DNA of 64,000 bases from the NCBI RefSeq assembly GCF_011388195.1, contig NZ_CP049990.1, positions 1,116,001 to 1,180,000 of the forward strand, read 5' to 3'. A program made the position numbers and the translations under genes. The notes beneath the pieces were generated by a model, which was given only the letters and a program-made list of their open reading frames with translations, was not told where the DNA came from and did no database searches. Positions 50,101 through 58,801 of this stretch are shown piece by piece. The DNA is from Pusillimonas sp. DMV24BSW_D. GTDB lineage: Bacteria > Pseudomonadota > Gammaproteobacteria > Burkholderiales > Burkholderiaceae_B. Each line of letters starts with the position of its first letter. Positions within the stretch are counted from its first letter, which is position 1.

Positions 50101-50928
50101 GGGCAATATCCCGCCATTCTGGATGACAAAATCGTGGGTGATCAGGCGCGTAAGCTCTTTGAAGAAGGGCAGGCCATGTTGCGCAAGATTATCGATGGCC
50201 GCTGGCTCACGGCCAATGGGGTCGTCGCCTTTTATCCGGCCAACACGGTACACGGCGAAGATATTGAGGTCTATACCGATGACACGCGTTCCAAGGTACT
50301 GTTCACTTGGCGAAACCTGCGCCAGCAGGGGGTAAAACGGGAAGGCGTCGATAATAAATGTCTGGCCGATTACATTGCCCCCAAATCATCTGGAGTGAAA
50401 GACTATATTGGTTTGTTTGCCGTTACCGGTGGTTTGGGCATTGAAAAGTACGAGCAGATGTTCCAGAACGATAACGACGATTATTCAGTCATTATGCTCA
50501 AAGCCCTGGCCGATCGTTTCGCGGAAGGTTTTGCGGAATGCTTGCATGCGCGGGTGCGTACCGATTTGTGGGGCTATGTGCCCGATGAAGCGCTTGACAA
50601 CCCGTCTTTGATTGCCGAGAAGTATCAGGGTATTCGGCCGGCGCCTGGTTACCCGGCCTGCCCTGAGCACGTTGTAAAGCGGGATATGTTCCAGGTTTTG
50701 CAAGCGCAGAGTATTGGCATGGAATTGACGGATAGTTTTGCGATGTATCCCGCTTCCAGTGTGTCGGGCTTTTACTTAAGCCATCCGCAGTCGCAATATT
50801 TTAATGTGGGTAATATCGGCGAAGACCAGTTCAACGATTATGTGCAACGCAGCGGTCGGAGTGCAGATGATGTGCGGCGTACCCTGGCCAGTGTGTTGGG
50901 GTTCAAACCCAGCGTGGCAACCACCTAG
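47131..50928 (+). CDS. metH: Cobalamin-dependent methionine synthase
   Basis: A 1265-residue enzyme of the full four-module form. The homocysteine domain ([16 protein letters not shown], with zinc-type [10 protein letters not shown]) is followed by the methyl-folate domain ([19 protein letters not shown]), the B12 domain with lower-ligand histidine H789 in [11 protein letters not shown], and the SAM-binding activation domain ([27 protein letters not shown]). It methylates homocysteine from 5-methyl-THF. The start is GTG at 47131, the first start after an in-frame stop. It diverges from the B12-uptake genes. Confidence 0.96.
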   Translation: MSYPNLPYPLNTYTHGRRFVELLADRILVLDGAVGTMIQRYKLSEADFRGERFVAHGKDLKGNNELLCLVRPDLVSEIHRQYLAAGADVIETNTFGATSVAQGDYGLPELAYEMNVAAAKLARQACDEFSTSGRPRFVAGALGPQPKTASISPDVNDPAARNVTFEELRETYTEQLNGLLDGGIDIVLIETIFDTLNAKAAIFAVESVFEARGVRLPVMISGTVTDASGRILSGQTVEAFWNSVRHARPVTIGLNCALGAALMRPYVAELAKICDTYVCVYPNAGLPNPMAETGFDETPEDTSSLLQEFATAGLVNMVGGCCGTTPEHIQAIVEKVASLPVRQVPEIPVKTRLSGLEPLNFDGDSLFINVGERTNVTGSKKFLRLIREENYEEALSVARQQVESGAQIIDINMDEAMLDSAACMRRFLNMVASEPDISRVPIMIDSSKWSVIEAGLQCVQGKAVVNSISMKEGVEPFLEQARLCRKYGAAVVVMAFDEKGQADTLQRRIDICGKAYKLLVEEVGFPPEDIIFDPNVFAIATGIDEHNHYAVDFIEGTRWITQNLPHARVSGGISNVSFSFRGNEPVREAIHTVFLYYAIQEGLTMGIVNAGQLGVYQDIDKKLLDLIEDVVLDRNPPVARADEADELTPTERLVVFAETVKGAGTKREEDLAWRDQSVEERLIHALVHGITTFIVEDTEEVRQKIADQGGRPIQVIEGPLMDGMNVVGDLFGSGKMFLPQVVKSARVMKQAVAHLIPFIEEEKRQIQAAGGDVRAKGKIVIATVKGDVHDIGKNIVTVVLQCNNFEVVNMGVMVPCAEILAKAKEENADIVGLSGLITPSLEEMAYVASEMQRDPYFKERKTPLLVGGATTSRVHTAVKIAPNYDGPVIYVPDASRSVGVATQLVSEQSQAYLDALAKEYEQVRERHAKRKETPLVSLKEARNNRPDIDWSTYTPPKPKFIGRREFKHYDLAEIARYIDWTPFFQTWSLFGQYPAILDDKIVGDQARKLFEEGQAMLRKIIDGRWLTANGVVAFYPANTVHGEDIEVYTDDTRSKVLFTWRNLRQQGVKREGVDNKCLADYIAPKSSGVKDYIGLFAVTGGLGIEKYEQMFQNDNDDYSVIMLKALADRFAEGFAECLHARVRTDLWGYVPDEALDNPSLIAEKYQGIRPAPGYPACPEHVVKRDMFQVLQAQSIGMELTDSFAMYPASSVSGFYLSHPQSQYFNVGNIGEDQFNDYVQRSGRSADDVRRTLASVLGFKPSVATT

Positions 50929-50936
50929 GCGCTGTC

Positions 50937-51734
50937 ATGATAGGCCCAGGTTCCGATTCTGCACGCCGTCGCGCACTGGGTGAGTTTTTGCGCAGTGTGC
51001 GTGCTCGTGTGTCGCCCCAGGCTGCCGGTTTGCCTGCGGGAGCCAGACGCCGAACACCCGGCTTGCGCCGCGAGGAAGTGGCGCAATTGGCCGCTATTAG
51101 CGTGACCTGGTACACCTGGATCGAACAAGGGCGCGATGTCTCTGTTTCCGCGGCAGTGTGGTCGCGGCTGGCCGGTGTCTTGCAAATGAGCCGTGCAGAA
51201 CGACACTATTTGTTTGAATTGGCCGAAGCCACCGATCCCGAGCATGGGCGTGAAACGCTGGAGCAATTGCCGGAAGGCTTGCAATTATGTGTGGATAGCA
51301 TAACCGTGCCGGCTTATATTCTTGATCGCAGCTGGAATGTTCTGTGCCGTAATAATCTTATGCTGGAGTTATTTTCGGGCTGGCCCGATCGCGATTCCCA
51401 GCCCAATCTGTTACGTTTTATGTTTCAGGATGAGGCGGCCAGGACCCTGGTTGAGGATTGGGAGGCACGCGCGCAGCGTGTTGTCGCTGAATTCCGGGCG
51501 GAGACGGCATCGTTTGCAGAAGAGCCGGAAGTGAGTGCTCTGATCGACTCATTGCTGGAAACCAGCCCTGTATTTGCGCATTGGTGGACGCGCCAGACGG
51601 TGGTGGAACGTGAAGGCGGAAGTCGTGCGTTTTTTCACCCGGACAAAGGCCGGGTATCGTATCGTCAGATGACATTTCATTTAGCGATAAGGCCCGATTG
51701 CAAGCTGGTGATGTTGCTGGATGAGGCCGATTGA
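50937..51734 (+). CDS. HTH transcriptional regulator with MmyB-like sensor domain
   Basis: A 265-residue regulator. An N-terminal XRE-type helix-turn-helix (RTPGLRREEVAQLAAISVTWYTWIEQGR, residues about 38-66) is followed by an MmyB-like ligand-binding domain (AYILDRSWNVLCRNN through the C-terminus), which in MmyB binds a fatty acid. It starts 8 bases after metH but likely acts on other genes. It converges on the DHA2 exporter, a possible target, with a 35-base gap. Confidence 0.87.
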   Translation: MIGPGSDSARRRALGEFLRSVRARVSPQAAGLPAGARRRTPGLRREEVAQLAAISVTWYTWIEQGRDVSVSAAVWSRLAGVLQMSRAERHYLFELAEATDPEHGRETLEQLPEGLQLCVDSITVPAYILDRSWNVLCRNNLMLELFSGWPDRDSQPNLLRFMFQDEAARTLVEDWEARAQRVVAEFRAETASFAEEPEVSALIDSLLETSPVFAHWWTRQTVVEREGGSRAFFHPDKGRVSYRQMTFHLAIRPDCKLVMLLDEAD

Positions 51735-51769
51735 AGGGTTAAGGCACGGGCGTGGATGGTCGCTTTAGA

Positions 51770-53212
51770 TCAGGTTTGCTGACGCTTTTTATTTTCCAAA
51801 GCAGCCGTGGCATTTGCCGGCAGGCGCCGGAAAGAGAAAAAAGACGTTGCAGTAATCAGGCCAATAACAATGAAGCCCCACATGACATCCACACGTTCGA
51901 GTGAGGTTGCTTCGCGCCAACTCATGCTTAAGTTAAGTACCAGTGCGGCGCAGCCCACCCCCAAACTAATGCCAAGCTGCTGGGCCATTGCCGCGAGGGT
52001 GCTGGCTTTGCTCATTTGGCTCGAATTGAGCTCGGCATAAGTTAAGGTATTGACTGCGGTGAATTGCAGTGACCGGAAAATACCGCCGGTTGCCAGAATG
52101 GCGACCATGACCCATAACGGGGTACTGTTTTGGAATAACGCGCACAATACAACGAACAACCCCGATATCAACGCATTCCACGTGAGGACCGCTTTATAGC
52201 CGAAGCGTTCAATAATTCGGGTGGCGACAACTTTCATAATCAACGCACCTGCCGCGCCGGTAAACGTGATCAGGCCGGCCAGAAACGCAGAAAAATTGAA
52301 TGTAACCTGCAGCAGAATGGCCAGAAGGAACGGCATGGACCCAACCATAAAGCGACATAGGTTACCGCCCAGAATTGAAACGGCAAATGAAGGTATACGT
52401 AACAGGCTCAGATCCAGAATGGGCTGATCGCAACGACGTGCATGATGTATATACAGCACGCCACAGACCAGGCCCGTTGCCAGCAACAGCAAGACTTGAA
52501 TTGTGGAAATGCCTTGGTGACCAATGGCTTCGAACCCCGAAACCAGCGCAGCAAGACAGACCGCGCTTAAAATGAACCCAGGCCAGTCCATGCGCGGCGA
52601 CGTTGTGGGCAGTTCCTCTCGGATAAATCGCATAACGAGATAAATTCCCAATACACCGACCGGTACGTTAATAAGAAAGATCCAGTGCCACGAAGCGTAC
52701 GTCACCAGAAACCCCCCAACCGGCGGCCCCAAAATTGGGCCCATTAATGCGGGCATGGCCAGAAATGCCATGGCTTTGAGCAAGTCTTCTTTGGGCGTTT
52801 TGCGTAGCATAATAATGCGCCCGACGGGAACCATCATGGCACCGGCAGCGCCTTGCGCGATACGGGCTAGCACGAGTTGTATAAGGTTTTGGGAAACGGC
52901 GCATGCAATCGAGCTGAGTGAAAAAAGCACAATGGCAGTAATGAATATACGGCGTGCGCCGAAACGTTCGGCGGCCCAACCGCTGATGGGTACGAATACG
53001 GCCAGTGCCAGCAGGTAGCTGGTAATGGATATGTTCATTTGTACCGCTGTTGTGCCCAAAGAGGCCGCCATGGCGGGAATGGCGGTGGCCACGACCGTGG
53101 CATCCAGCATTTGCATGAAAAGTGCACAACCCACGATAAAGGGGATCATGCGTACCGCTTTCCGTTCCCGGCGGGCCTCTTCTGATGAGGGTGATGATGG
53201 CGTTTCGGACAT
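51770..53212 (-). CDS. DHA2-family (EmrB-type) MFS drug exporter
   Basis: A 480-residue inner-membrane protein with about 14 hydrophobic segments, as in the DHA2 family. The MLDATVVATAIPAMA motif in helix 1 and the loop WAAERFGARRIF between helices 2 and 3 are typical, as is GAAGAMMVPVGR. It should export drugs or fatty-acid-like toxicants by proton antiport. No EmrA-type adaptor is next to it. A divergent spacer with a GCCAA/TTGGC dyad separates it from DUF3460. Confidence 0.9.
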   Translation of the reverse strand: MSETPSSPSSEEARRERKAVRMIPFIVGCALFMQMLDATVVATAIPAMAASLGTTAVQMNISITSYLLALAVFVPISGWAAERFGARRIFITAIVLFSLSSIACAVSQNLIQLVLARIAQGAAGAMMVPVGRIIMLRKTPKEDLLKAMAFLAMPALMGPILGPPVGGFLVTYASWHWIFLINVPVGVLGIYLVMRFIREELPTTSPRMDWPGFILSAVCLAALVSGFEAIGHQGISTIQVLLLLATGLVCGVLYIHHARRCDQPILDLSLLRIPSFAVSILGGNLCRFMVGSMPFLLAILLQVTFNFSAFLAGLITFTGAAGALIMKVVATRIIERFGYKAVLTWNALISGLFVVLCALFQNSTPLWVMVAILATGGIFRSLQFTAVNTLTYAELNSSQMSKASTLAAMAQQLGISLGVGCAALVLNLSMSWREATSLERVDVMWGFIVIGLITATSFFSFRRLPANATAALENKKRQQT

Positions 53213-53299
53213 AACGGATTCTAACTTTTTGCGGCTGAAGTAAACTGGAATATGATGCGAGCCAATGCGTTGGCAAACCTATTTTATTGAATTGAGATT

Positions 53300-53488
53300 A
53301 TGGCCAAGAATTACGAGTCGGAAATTACGCAATTTTTGAAAGAATATAAGCGCGCGCACCCTGACACAGAGCAACGCCAGCGTGAGGGGCGGGCTCGGCT
53401 GTGGGAACGGCAACTTGACTCTGAGTTGCTGGAAAATTATCGCGCGGGCAAAGTACCTCAAGCGCCTTATGTTTATCAAACCAAGTAA
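53300..53488 (+). CDS. DUF3460 family small protein
   Basis: A 62-residue charged protein (MAKNYESEITQFLKEYKRAH, then RARLWERQLD). It belongs to DUF3460, a family found almost only in betaproteobacteria, typically just ahead of scpA as here (5-base gap). Function unknown; co-translation with scpA suggests a link to chromosome structure, which is inference. Confidence 0.88.
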   Translation: MAKNYESEITQFLKEYKRAHPDTEQRQREGRARLWERQLDSELLENYRAGKVPQAPYVYQTK

Positions 53489-53493
53489 GTCGA

Positions 53494-54372
53494 ATGCCTA
53501 ACCGGGCTCAACCACCCGATATCGGGGCTTTGGTCGATCCGGCTATCGATAGTACGCCCAATGTCGTCGATTCGGTCGCTTTTGCGCGATTGTACGGTGA
53601 ACCTTTGTTCGCCTTGCCACAAGATCTTTATATCCCGCCTGATGCACTTGAGGTTTTTCTGGAAACCTTCGAGGGGCCGCTCGATTTGCTCTTGTATTTA
53701 ATCCGCAAACAGAATTTCAATGTTCTGGACATTCCCATGGCGGAAGTCACGCGCCAGTATTTGTCGTATGTTGATCAAATACGTGAGCACAACCTTGAGC
53801 TTGCCGGGGAGTATCTGTTAATGGCTGCGTTACTTATCGAGATTAAGTCGCGCATGCTTTTGCCGGTTAAGAAAACAGACACAGGTGAGGAGCCGGATGA
53901 CCCAAGAGCTGAATTGGTGCGTCGGCTACTCGAGTACGAGCGCATGAAGTTGGCGGCTCAGAAATTGAATGAATTACCGCAATTGGGGCGTGATTTTCAG
54001 CGCGCGCACGCGTTGATGGATATTCGCGTTGAGAGAATGTTGCCCGACATCAGCGCAGATGACTTGCGGCAGGCATGGGCCGATATAATGCGTCGGGCAA
54101 AACTGAATGCGCATCACAAAATTACGCGTGAACAGTTGTCGGTGCGTGAACATATGACACGTATTTTGCGCCGCTTGGCCGATGTGCGCTTCATGGAGTT
54201 TACCGAGCTTTTCAGTGAGTCAGTCGACAAAGGACATACTGTGCCGGTGATTGTGGTGCATTTTCTGGCGATGCTCGAATTGGCGCGCGAGTCTTTGCTG
54301 GAGGTGACCCAGGCCGCGCCTTATGCGCCCATATACGTGCGGCTCACCTACACAACGCAAGCTGCAAATTAA
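53494..54372 (+). CDS. scpA: Segregation and condensation protein A
   Basis: A 292-residue kleisin. The N-terminal FEGPLDLLLYLIRKQNFNVLDIPMAEVTRQYLSYV is the SMC-binding helical domain, with the C-terminal winged helix in VIVVHFLAMLELARESLLEVTQ. The first 45 residues are a lineage-specific extension. ScpA joins SMC heads with ScpB to organise the chromosome; scpB and smc are elsewhere. Confidence 0.93.
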   Translation: MPNRAQPPDIGALVDPAIDSTPNVVDSVAFARLYGEPLFALPQDLYIPPDALEVFLETFEGPLDLLLYLIRKQNFNVLDIPMAEVTRQYLSYVDQIREHNLELAGEYLLMAALLIEIKSRMLLPVKKTDTGEEPDDPRAELVRRLLEYERMKLAAQKLNELPQLGRDFQRAHALMDIRVERMLPDISADDLRQAWADIMRRAKLNAHHKITREQLSVREHMTRILRRLADVRFMEFTELFSESVDKGHTVPVIVVHFLAMLELARESLLEVTQAAPYAPIYVRLTYTTQAAN

Positions 54373-54378
54373 GGTTAA

Positions 54379-55275
<897 letters not shown>

Positions 55276-55279
55276 ATAT

Positions 55280-55297
55280 CCTAGCAGTTCTGTTAGG
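55280..55297. promoter_or_regulatory. 18-base dyad upstream of the orphan LuxR-type gene
   Basis: CCTAGCAG and CTGTTAGG flank a central TT, symmetric at seven of eight positions. Five bases past the panC stop and about 58 bases before the LuxR-type ATG. A 9-base direct repeat AATTGTTTC follows at 55303 and 55323. The size suits a LuxR-family dimer site; role is inferred. Confidence 0.4.
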
Positions 55298-55355
55298 TTA
55301 CGAATTGTTTCTTTCGTGTCAAAATTGTTTCCAGAAAATAACCATTGGAGACAAA

Positions 55356-55778
55356 ATGGATCAGACTCAATTCGAAGTAAAGCCGTTCTGCATTCTCTCA
55401 CCTCGGGAACGCGAGGTCATGCTTGGTATCGTCGAGGGAATGTCGAATAAATACATTGCGCTGGAAATGGCGTTGTCTCAGCGCACTGTCGAAGCACACC
55501 GGGCCCGGATTTTCGATAAAACCGATGTGCGCAATGCTGTTCAGTTAACCCGGCTGTGGCTTCGAAGTCTGGGTATTAGCGACTACCAAGGGCGTTGGCC
55601 CGTATACCGGTTTTGTAAAGCCGGCGATGCACAGAGTGCGGTAGGGCCGTCGGGTATGCGTGAGTGCAACAAAGCACAATGCAGTGCGAGTCACCGGTGC
55701 GCATATGATGCCGCTATACCCAATGGCTTTTCCTATAAATGGTTCAAGGACGACAGTTCATTGCCGGCTGATCTTTAA
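55356..55778 (+). CDS. Orphan LuxR/FixJ-type HTH regulator with Cys-rich tail
   Basis: A 140-residue protein consisting of a GerE-type helix-turn-helix (LSPREREVMLGIVEGMSNKYIALEM, then SQRTVEAHRARIFDK; residues 14-70) without any receiver or ligand domain. The HTH is closest in style to FixJ/NodW response regulators. The tail (residues 85-140) has C87, C104, C109, H113 and C115, a spacing that could bind metal or sense redox. GGAG six bases upstream supports the ATG at 55356. The last 35 bases overlap the convergent NlpE-like gene. The target genes are unknown. Confidence 0.8.
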   Translation: MDQTQFEVKPFCILSPREREVMLGIVEGMSNKYIALEMALSQRTVEAHRARIFDKTDVRNAVQLTRLWLRSLGISDYQGRWPVYRFCKAGDAQSAVGPSGMRECNKAQCSASHRCAYDAAIPNGFSYKWFKDDSSLPADL

Positions 55779-56433
55779 GTTCATTTATGCCGTCAATGTC
55801 GGCTTGGCGTGTTAAATGGAATGGCAGGGTGGCCTCCACATTGTTCATGCTGTTCACGCGCAACAGATTGTTGTGTTCAAAGGTGAGGGCGCTCAGTGTC
55901 GTGTCGTCGCGGGTTTGCAAACGAATGCGCCAGGGTTCAGTGCCGATCACTTTCCAGCAACCTTGTTCCAAAAACGGCTCGTTGGTTGCCGGGCCGTCTA
56001 AAGGCTGTGCTCGGGCCCGCCACTCGCCCGATGGCGCCAGCGTAAGTGTGAAACGGCTGGCTGAGCATGACTGCAGGGTCATGTTGCATGGCAAAGTGCC
56101 CAGAAAAGTTTTAGGTTCACGTAAGGGGCGGATGACATTGGTTTGGTCGGCCGATCCCGATTCTGTTGCTTCTTGATCTTGGGTTTCCGCCGGCGACTGT
56201 TCGGTTTGGTCTTTGCCGAAACCCAGTTGTAACTGCGACGGTGCACGAGTGTCCTGGCGTCCCTGAGCTTGAGACCGCGCATCCGACAACGTGGACTCTT
56301 TTGGGGGTTCGTAGTAGCCGGGTTGTTGTTGCTGTGCGCATCCGGCCAGCGTAATAAGGCTGATGGCCGCCATGGTTGCAGGGTGAAAGCGGGGCCGGGC
56401 AACTGCGCTTAGAAAATTAATAGGGGCTCGCAT
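55744..56433 (-). CDS. NlpE-like outer membrane lipoprotein
   Basis: A 229-residue lipoprotein. The lipobox LITLAGC places the lipidated cysteine at C32, after a long N-region. A Q/E/S-rich linker (residues 35-105) precedes an NlpE N-terminal-like domain beginning FLGTLPCNMTLQSC, which has the GTLPC motif and two of the cysteines of NlpE, but the CxxC is replaced by a wider spacing. NlpE reports lipoprotein traffic and copper stress to Cpx in E. coli; no cpx genes are here. Its ATG is one base from the pilD ATG on the opposite strand. Confidence 0.72.
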   Translation of the reverse strand: MRAPINFLSAVARPRFHPATMAAISLITLAGCAQQQQPGYYEPPKESTLSDARSQAQGRQDTRAPSQLQLGFGKDQTEQSPAETQDQEATESGSADQTNVIRPLREPKTFLGTLPCNMTLQSCSASRFTLTLAPSGEWRARAQPLDGPATNEPFLEQGCWKVIGTEPWRIRLQTRDDTTLSALTFEHNNLLRVNSMNNVEATLPFHLTRQADIDGINELKDQPAMNCRP

Positions 56434-56434
56434 A

Positions 56435-57223
56435 ATGGCTTTCCATCAAGAATTGAATATAGCGCTTATTCTACGCAACTCTGTTTCGTTGCGTCACTGG
56501 GTTGAGTTGTTTGAGTGGCCGGTTCCGGCATGGCAAACGCATCTTGGTGCGATAGTTGTCTTGGCTACAACGGGCGCGATAGTCGTAGGCGTGTGCAGCC
56601 TGCTGGCCGCAAACAGCGTTAGAAATATTTGCATGCTGACAGCGGTGTCGATGCGACCGGGTGTGGGACGCCTGCGATGCTTGGCAGGCGCTTTGGGGTT
56701 GGGCGGTGTTTTGGGTGCCTGGGTGGGCGCGCGCTACGGTATATCGGTTTATGCGATTTCTCTTTTAGGCGCATTAGGTGTGCTTATTATGCTGGCCATG
56801 ATCGACGCCCGTACCGGTTTATTGCCGGATTTGTTGACCTTGCCTTTGCTTTGGCTGGGTTTGGGTTTGTCTTGGTCGGGTATTTTGCCTGTGTCGTTGC
56901 ACCAGTCTGTAGGCGGTGCCATGGCGGGTTATGGGTTTCTGTGGCTGCTTTCATGGGTGTTTCTTTGTATAAGAGGCAGAGAAGGCATGGGGCACGGCGA
57001 TTTCAAATTGACCGCTGCTCTCGGGGCCTGGCTGGGGTATGGTCTTTTGCCTCTGGTGCTGCTGTGGGCGTGCTTTCTGGGGTTAGTGGTTGTTTTTGTT
57101 CGTCATTTCTTGCTATTTGGACAGCGCACTGGTCGCATTGATTACGGCTCAGTATTAGCGCAAACACTGCCTTTTGGTCCCTACTTGGTGTTGTCGGGGG
57201 CGTCGGCCCTTCTTGTTTCTTAG
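56435..57223 (+). CDS. pilD: Type IV prepilin peptidase (A24), N-terminal domain degenerate
   Basis: A 262-residue polytopic membrane protein. The two catalytic aspartates of A24 peptidases are present: D124 in AMIDARTGLLPD and D189 in GMGHGDFKLTAALG. The usual N-terminal cytoplasmic methyltransferase part, with its SFLNVVIYRLP and paired CxxC motifs, is not recognisable. It would cleave leader peptides of pilins or pseudopilins but may not N-methylate them. pilB and pilC, normally just upstream, are absent. It is followed by coaE and zapD in the usual order. Confidence 0.85.
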   Translation: MAFHQELNIALILRNSVSLRHWVELFEWPVPAWQTHLGAIVVLATTGAIVVGVCSLLAANSVRNICMLTAVSMRPGVGRLRCLAGALGLGGVLGAWVGARYGISVYAISLLGALGVLIMLAMIDARTGLLPDLLTLPLLWLGLGLSWSGILPVSLHQSVGGAMAGYGFLWLLSWVFLCIRGREGMGHGDFKLTAALGAWLGYGLLPLVLLWACFLGLVVVFVRHFLLFGQRTGRIDYGSVLAQTLPFGPYLVLSGASALLVS

Positions 57224-57279
57224 GCGATGAGTTTTAAGCTGGATAAAATACGGGCTTAGCCAACCAATAAGCAGGAACT

Positions 57280-57879
57280 ATGTTGAAAATCGGCTTAACA
57301 GGCGGCATTGGCTCTGGGAAAACCCGGGTCACCGACCTTTTTCACGAATGGGGCGCCAGTGTCATCGACACTGATGTCATTGCGCATCAGCTCACGCAAC
57401 CGGGTGGTTTGGCCATGCCGGCGATTCGCGAAACATTTGGTGAGCAAGTGGTTGCGGCCGATGGGGCAATGGACCGCGCCGCGATGCGCGAACGGGTGTT
57501 CGGTGATCCGGAAAGCCGGCGCGCGCTTGAAGCGATTGTTCACCCCTTGATAGCAGAAGTTACAGAACAGCAGGCGGGTCAGGCCCATGGGTGCTATCTT
57601 GTGCTGGTTGTGCCTTTGTTGGTGGAAACGGGTCGCTGGCTCAAGAAGGTAGACCGGGTGTGTGTCGTTGATTGCGATCCCGAAACCCAAATTAAACGTG
57701 TGCAGGCACGCAGTGGGCTGACGATCGACGCCATTAAGCGTATCATGTCAGCACAAGCGACACGCGATGCACGATTGGCACAGGCAAACGACGTTGTTCT
57801 GAACGACGGCGCAACCACACCAGGCCAACTGCGCTCACGTGCACGCGAATTGCACGAATACTGGTGTTCACTGGTATAA
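57280..57879 (+). CDS. coaE: Dephospho-CoA kinase
   Basis: A 199-residue P-loop kinase performing the last step of CoA synthesis. Walker A is GLTGGIGSGKT (residues 5-15); the VIDTDVIAHQL acid and VPLLVETG segments are conserved. It lies between pilD and zapD, as in gammaproteobacteria. Confidence 0.95.
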   Translation: MLKIGLTGGIGSGKTRVTDLFHEWGASVIDTDVIAHQLTQPGGLAMPAIRETFGEQVVAADGAMDRAAMRERVFGDPESRRALEAIVHPLIAEVTEQQAGQAHGCYLVLVVPLLVETGRWLKKVDRVCVVDCDPETQIKRVQARSGLTIDAIKRIMSAQATRDARLAQANDVVLNDGATTPGQLRSRARELHEYWCSLV

Positions 57880-57938
57880 CACCCTGCATTGGTAAACAGG
57901 TTCTGCTTATTACGAAACAGATATAGGTAACTGGTCGC

Positions 57939-58694
57939 GTGATTCTTTACGAGTATCCATGTAATGAACGGGTTCGAACATTGCTCCGGGTCGAGCACCT
58001 ATTCGGGCGCCTGTTCTTTTTTGCAGAAGAAGAAGAAGAGGTTTATCACCACCAAATCGCGGTTGCGACCCTTTTCGACCTGCTTGAAATTTGTGATCGT
58101 ACCGATTTACGGGGCTCGGTTTTGCAAGACCTGGAACGACAGCGCGCGTCATTAACTGCACTGCGGCGTCACCCGGGGGTTGATGAAACGACTCTCGACA
58201 AAATGGTGGCCGATCTGGAAAAAACGGCTTCCGATCTGGCGGCACAGGGGCGAGTGGGGCAAGTACTGCGCGATAACGAATGGCTGGCCAGTCTGCGGGG
58301 TCGTCTTAGTGTTCCGGGCGGATCGTCACCCGCCGACATTCCCTCTTATTACGCATGGCAAATCAAGCCCATGGAAGTGCGTATGAAGGATCTTCAACAA
58401 TGGATTGAGCCCTTCCTGCCGCTTTATAACGGGTTGTCGCTCATTCTAAGGTTGCTGCGCGAATCGGGTGATCCGATCGAGCTGGAAGCAACACAGGGTG
58501 CCTATCAGGAAATGCTTACCGGTAAAACCTTCCAGCTTTTGCGTGTGTGGGTCGATCCGGCTTTGGGTGTGTTTCCCGAAATGAGCGCTAATAAATATGT
58601 CATTTGGGTTCGTTTTTCCATGCAAGACAACGAGCTTAAGCCTTTGTCGGTCACCCGCGACATCTCCTTTCGCCTTTCGCGCTGCAATTTCTAA
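57939..58694 (+). CDS. zapD: Cell division protein ZapD
   Basis: A 251-residue FtsZ-bundling protein. The N-terminus ILYEYPCNERVRTLLRVEHLF and the C-terminal ANKYVIWVRFSMQD are typical. It crosslinks FtsZ filaments in the Z ring. The start is GTG at 57939. yacG, which often follows zapD, is not found; an RND efflux operon comes next. Confidence 0.94.
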   Translation: MILYEYPCNERVRTLLRVEHLFGRLFFFAEEEEEVYHHQIAVATLFDLLEICDRTDLRGSVLQDLERQRASLTALRRHPGVDETTLDKMVADLEKTASDLAAQGRVGQVLRDNEWLASLRGRLSVPGGSSPADIPSYYAWQIKPMEVRMKDLQQWIEPFLPLYNGLSLILRLLRESGDPIELEATQGAYQEMLTGKTFQLLRVWVDPALGVFPEMSANKYVIWVRFSMQDNELKPLSVTRDISFRLSRCNF

Positions 58695-58757
58695 TTTACT
58701 GGCAATAATTGTTGCGTTCAATTTCAGAATGCAGGTTTCGTTTCGCCTTGCTTCCTA

Positions 58758-58782
58758 ATATAAGCGAGAATAACGCTCATAT
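58758..58782. promoter_or_regulatory. 25-base dyad upstream of the RND efflux operon
   Basis: ATATAAGCG and CGCTCATAT, nine-base arms with one mismatch and a 7-base spacer, lie 19 bases ahead of the mdtA ATG. The form is that of a TetR- or MarR-type operator. No regulator gene is adjacent. Confidence 0.42.
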
Positions 58783-58801
58783 TTGTTAACAGGGAGAACA
58801 A

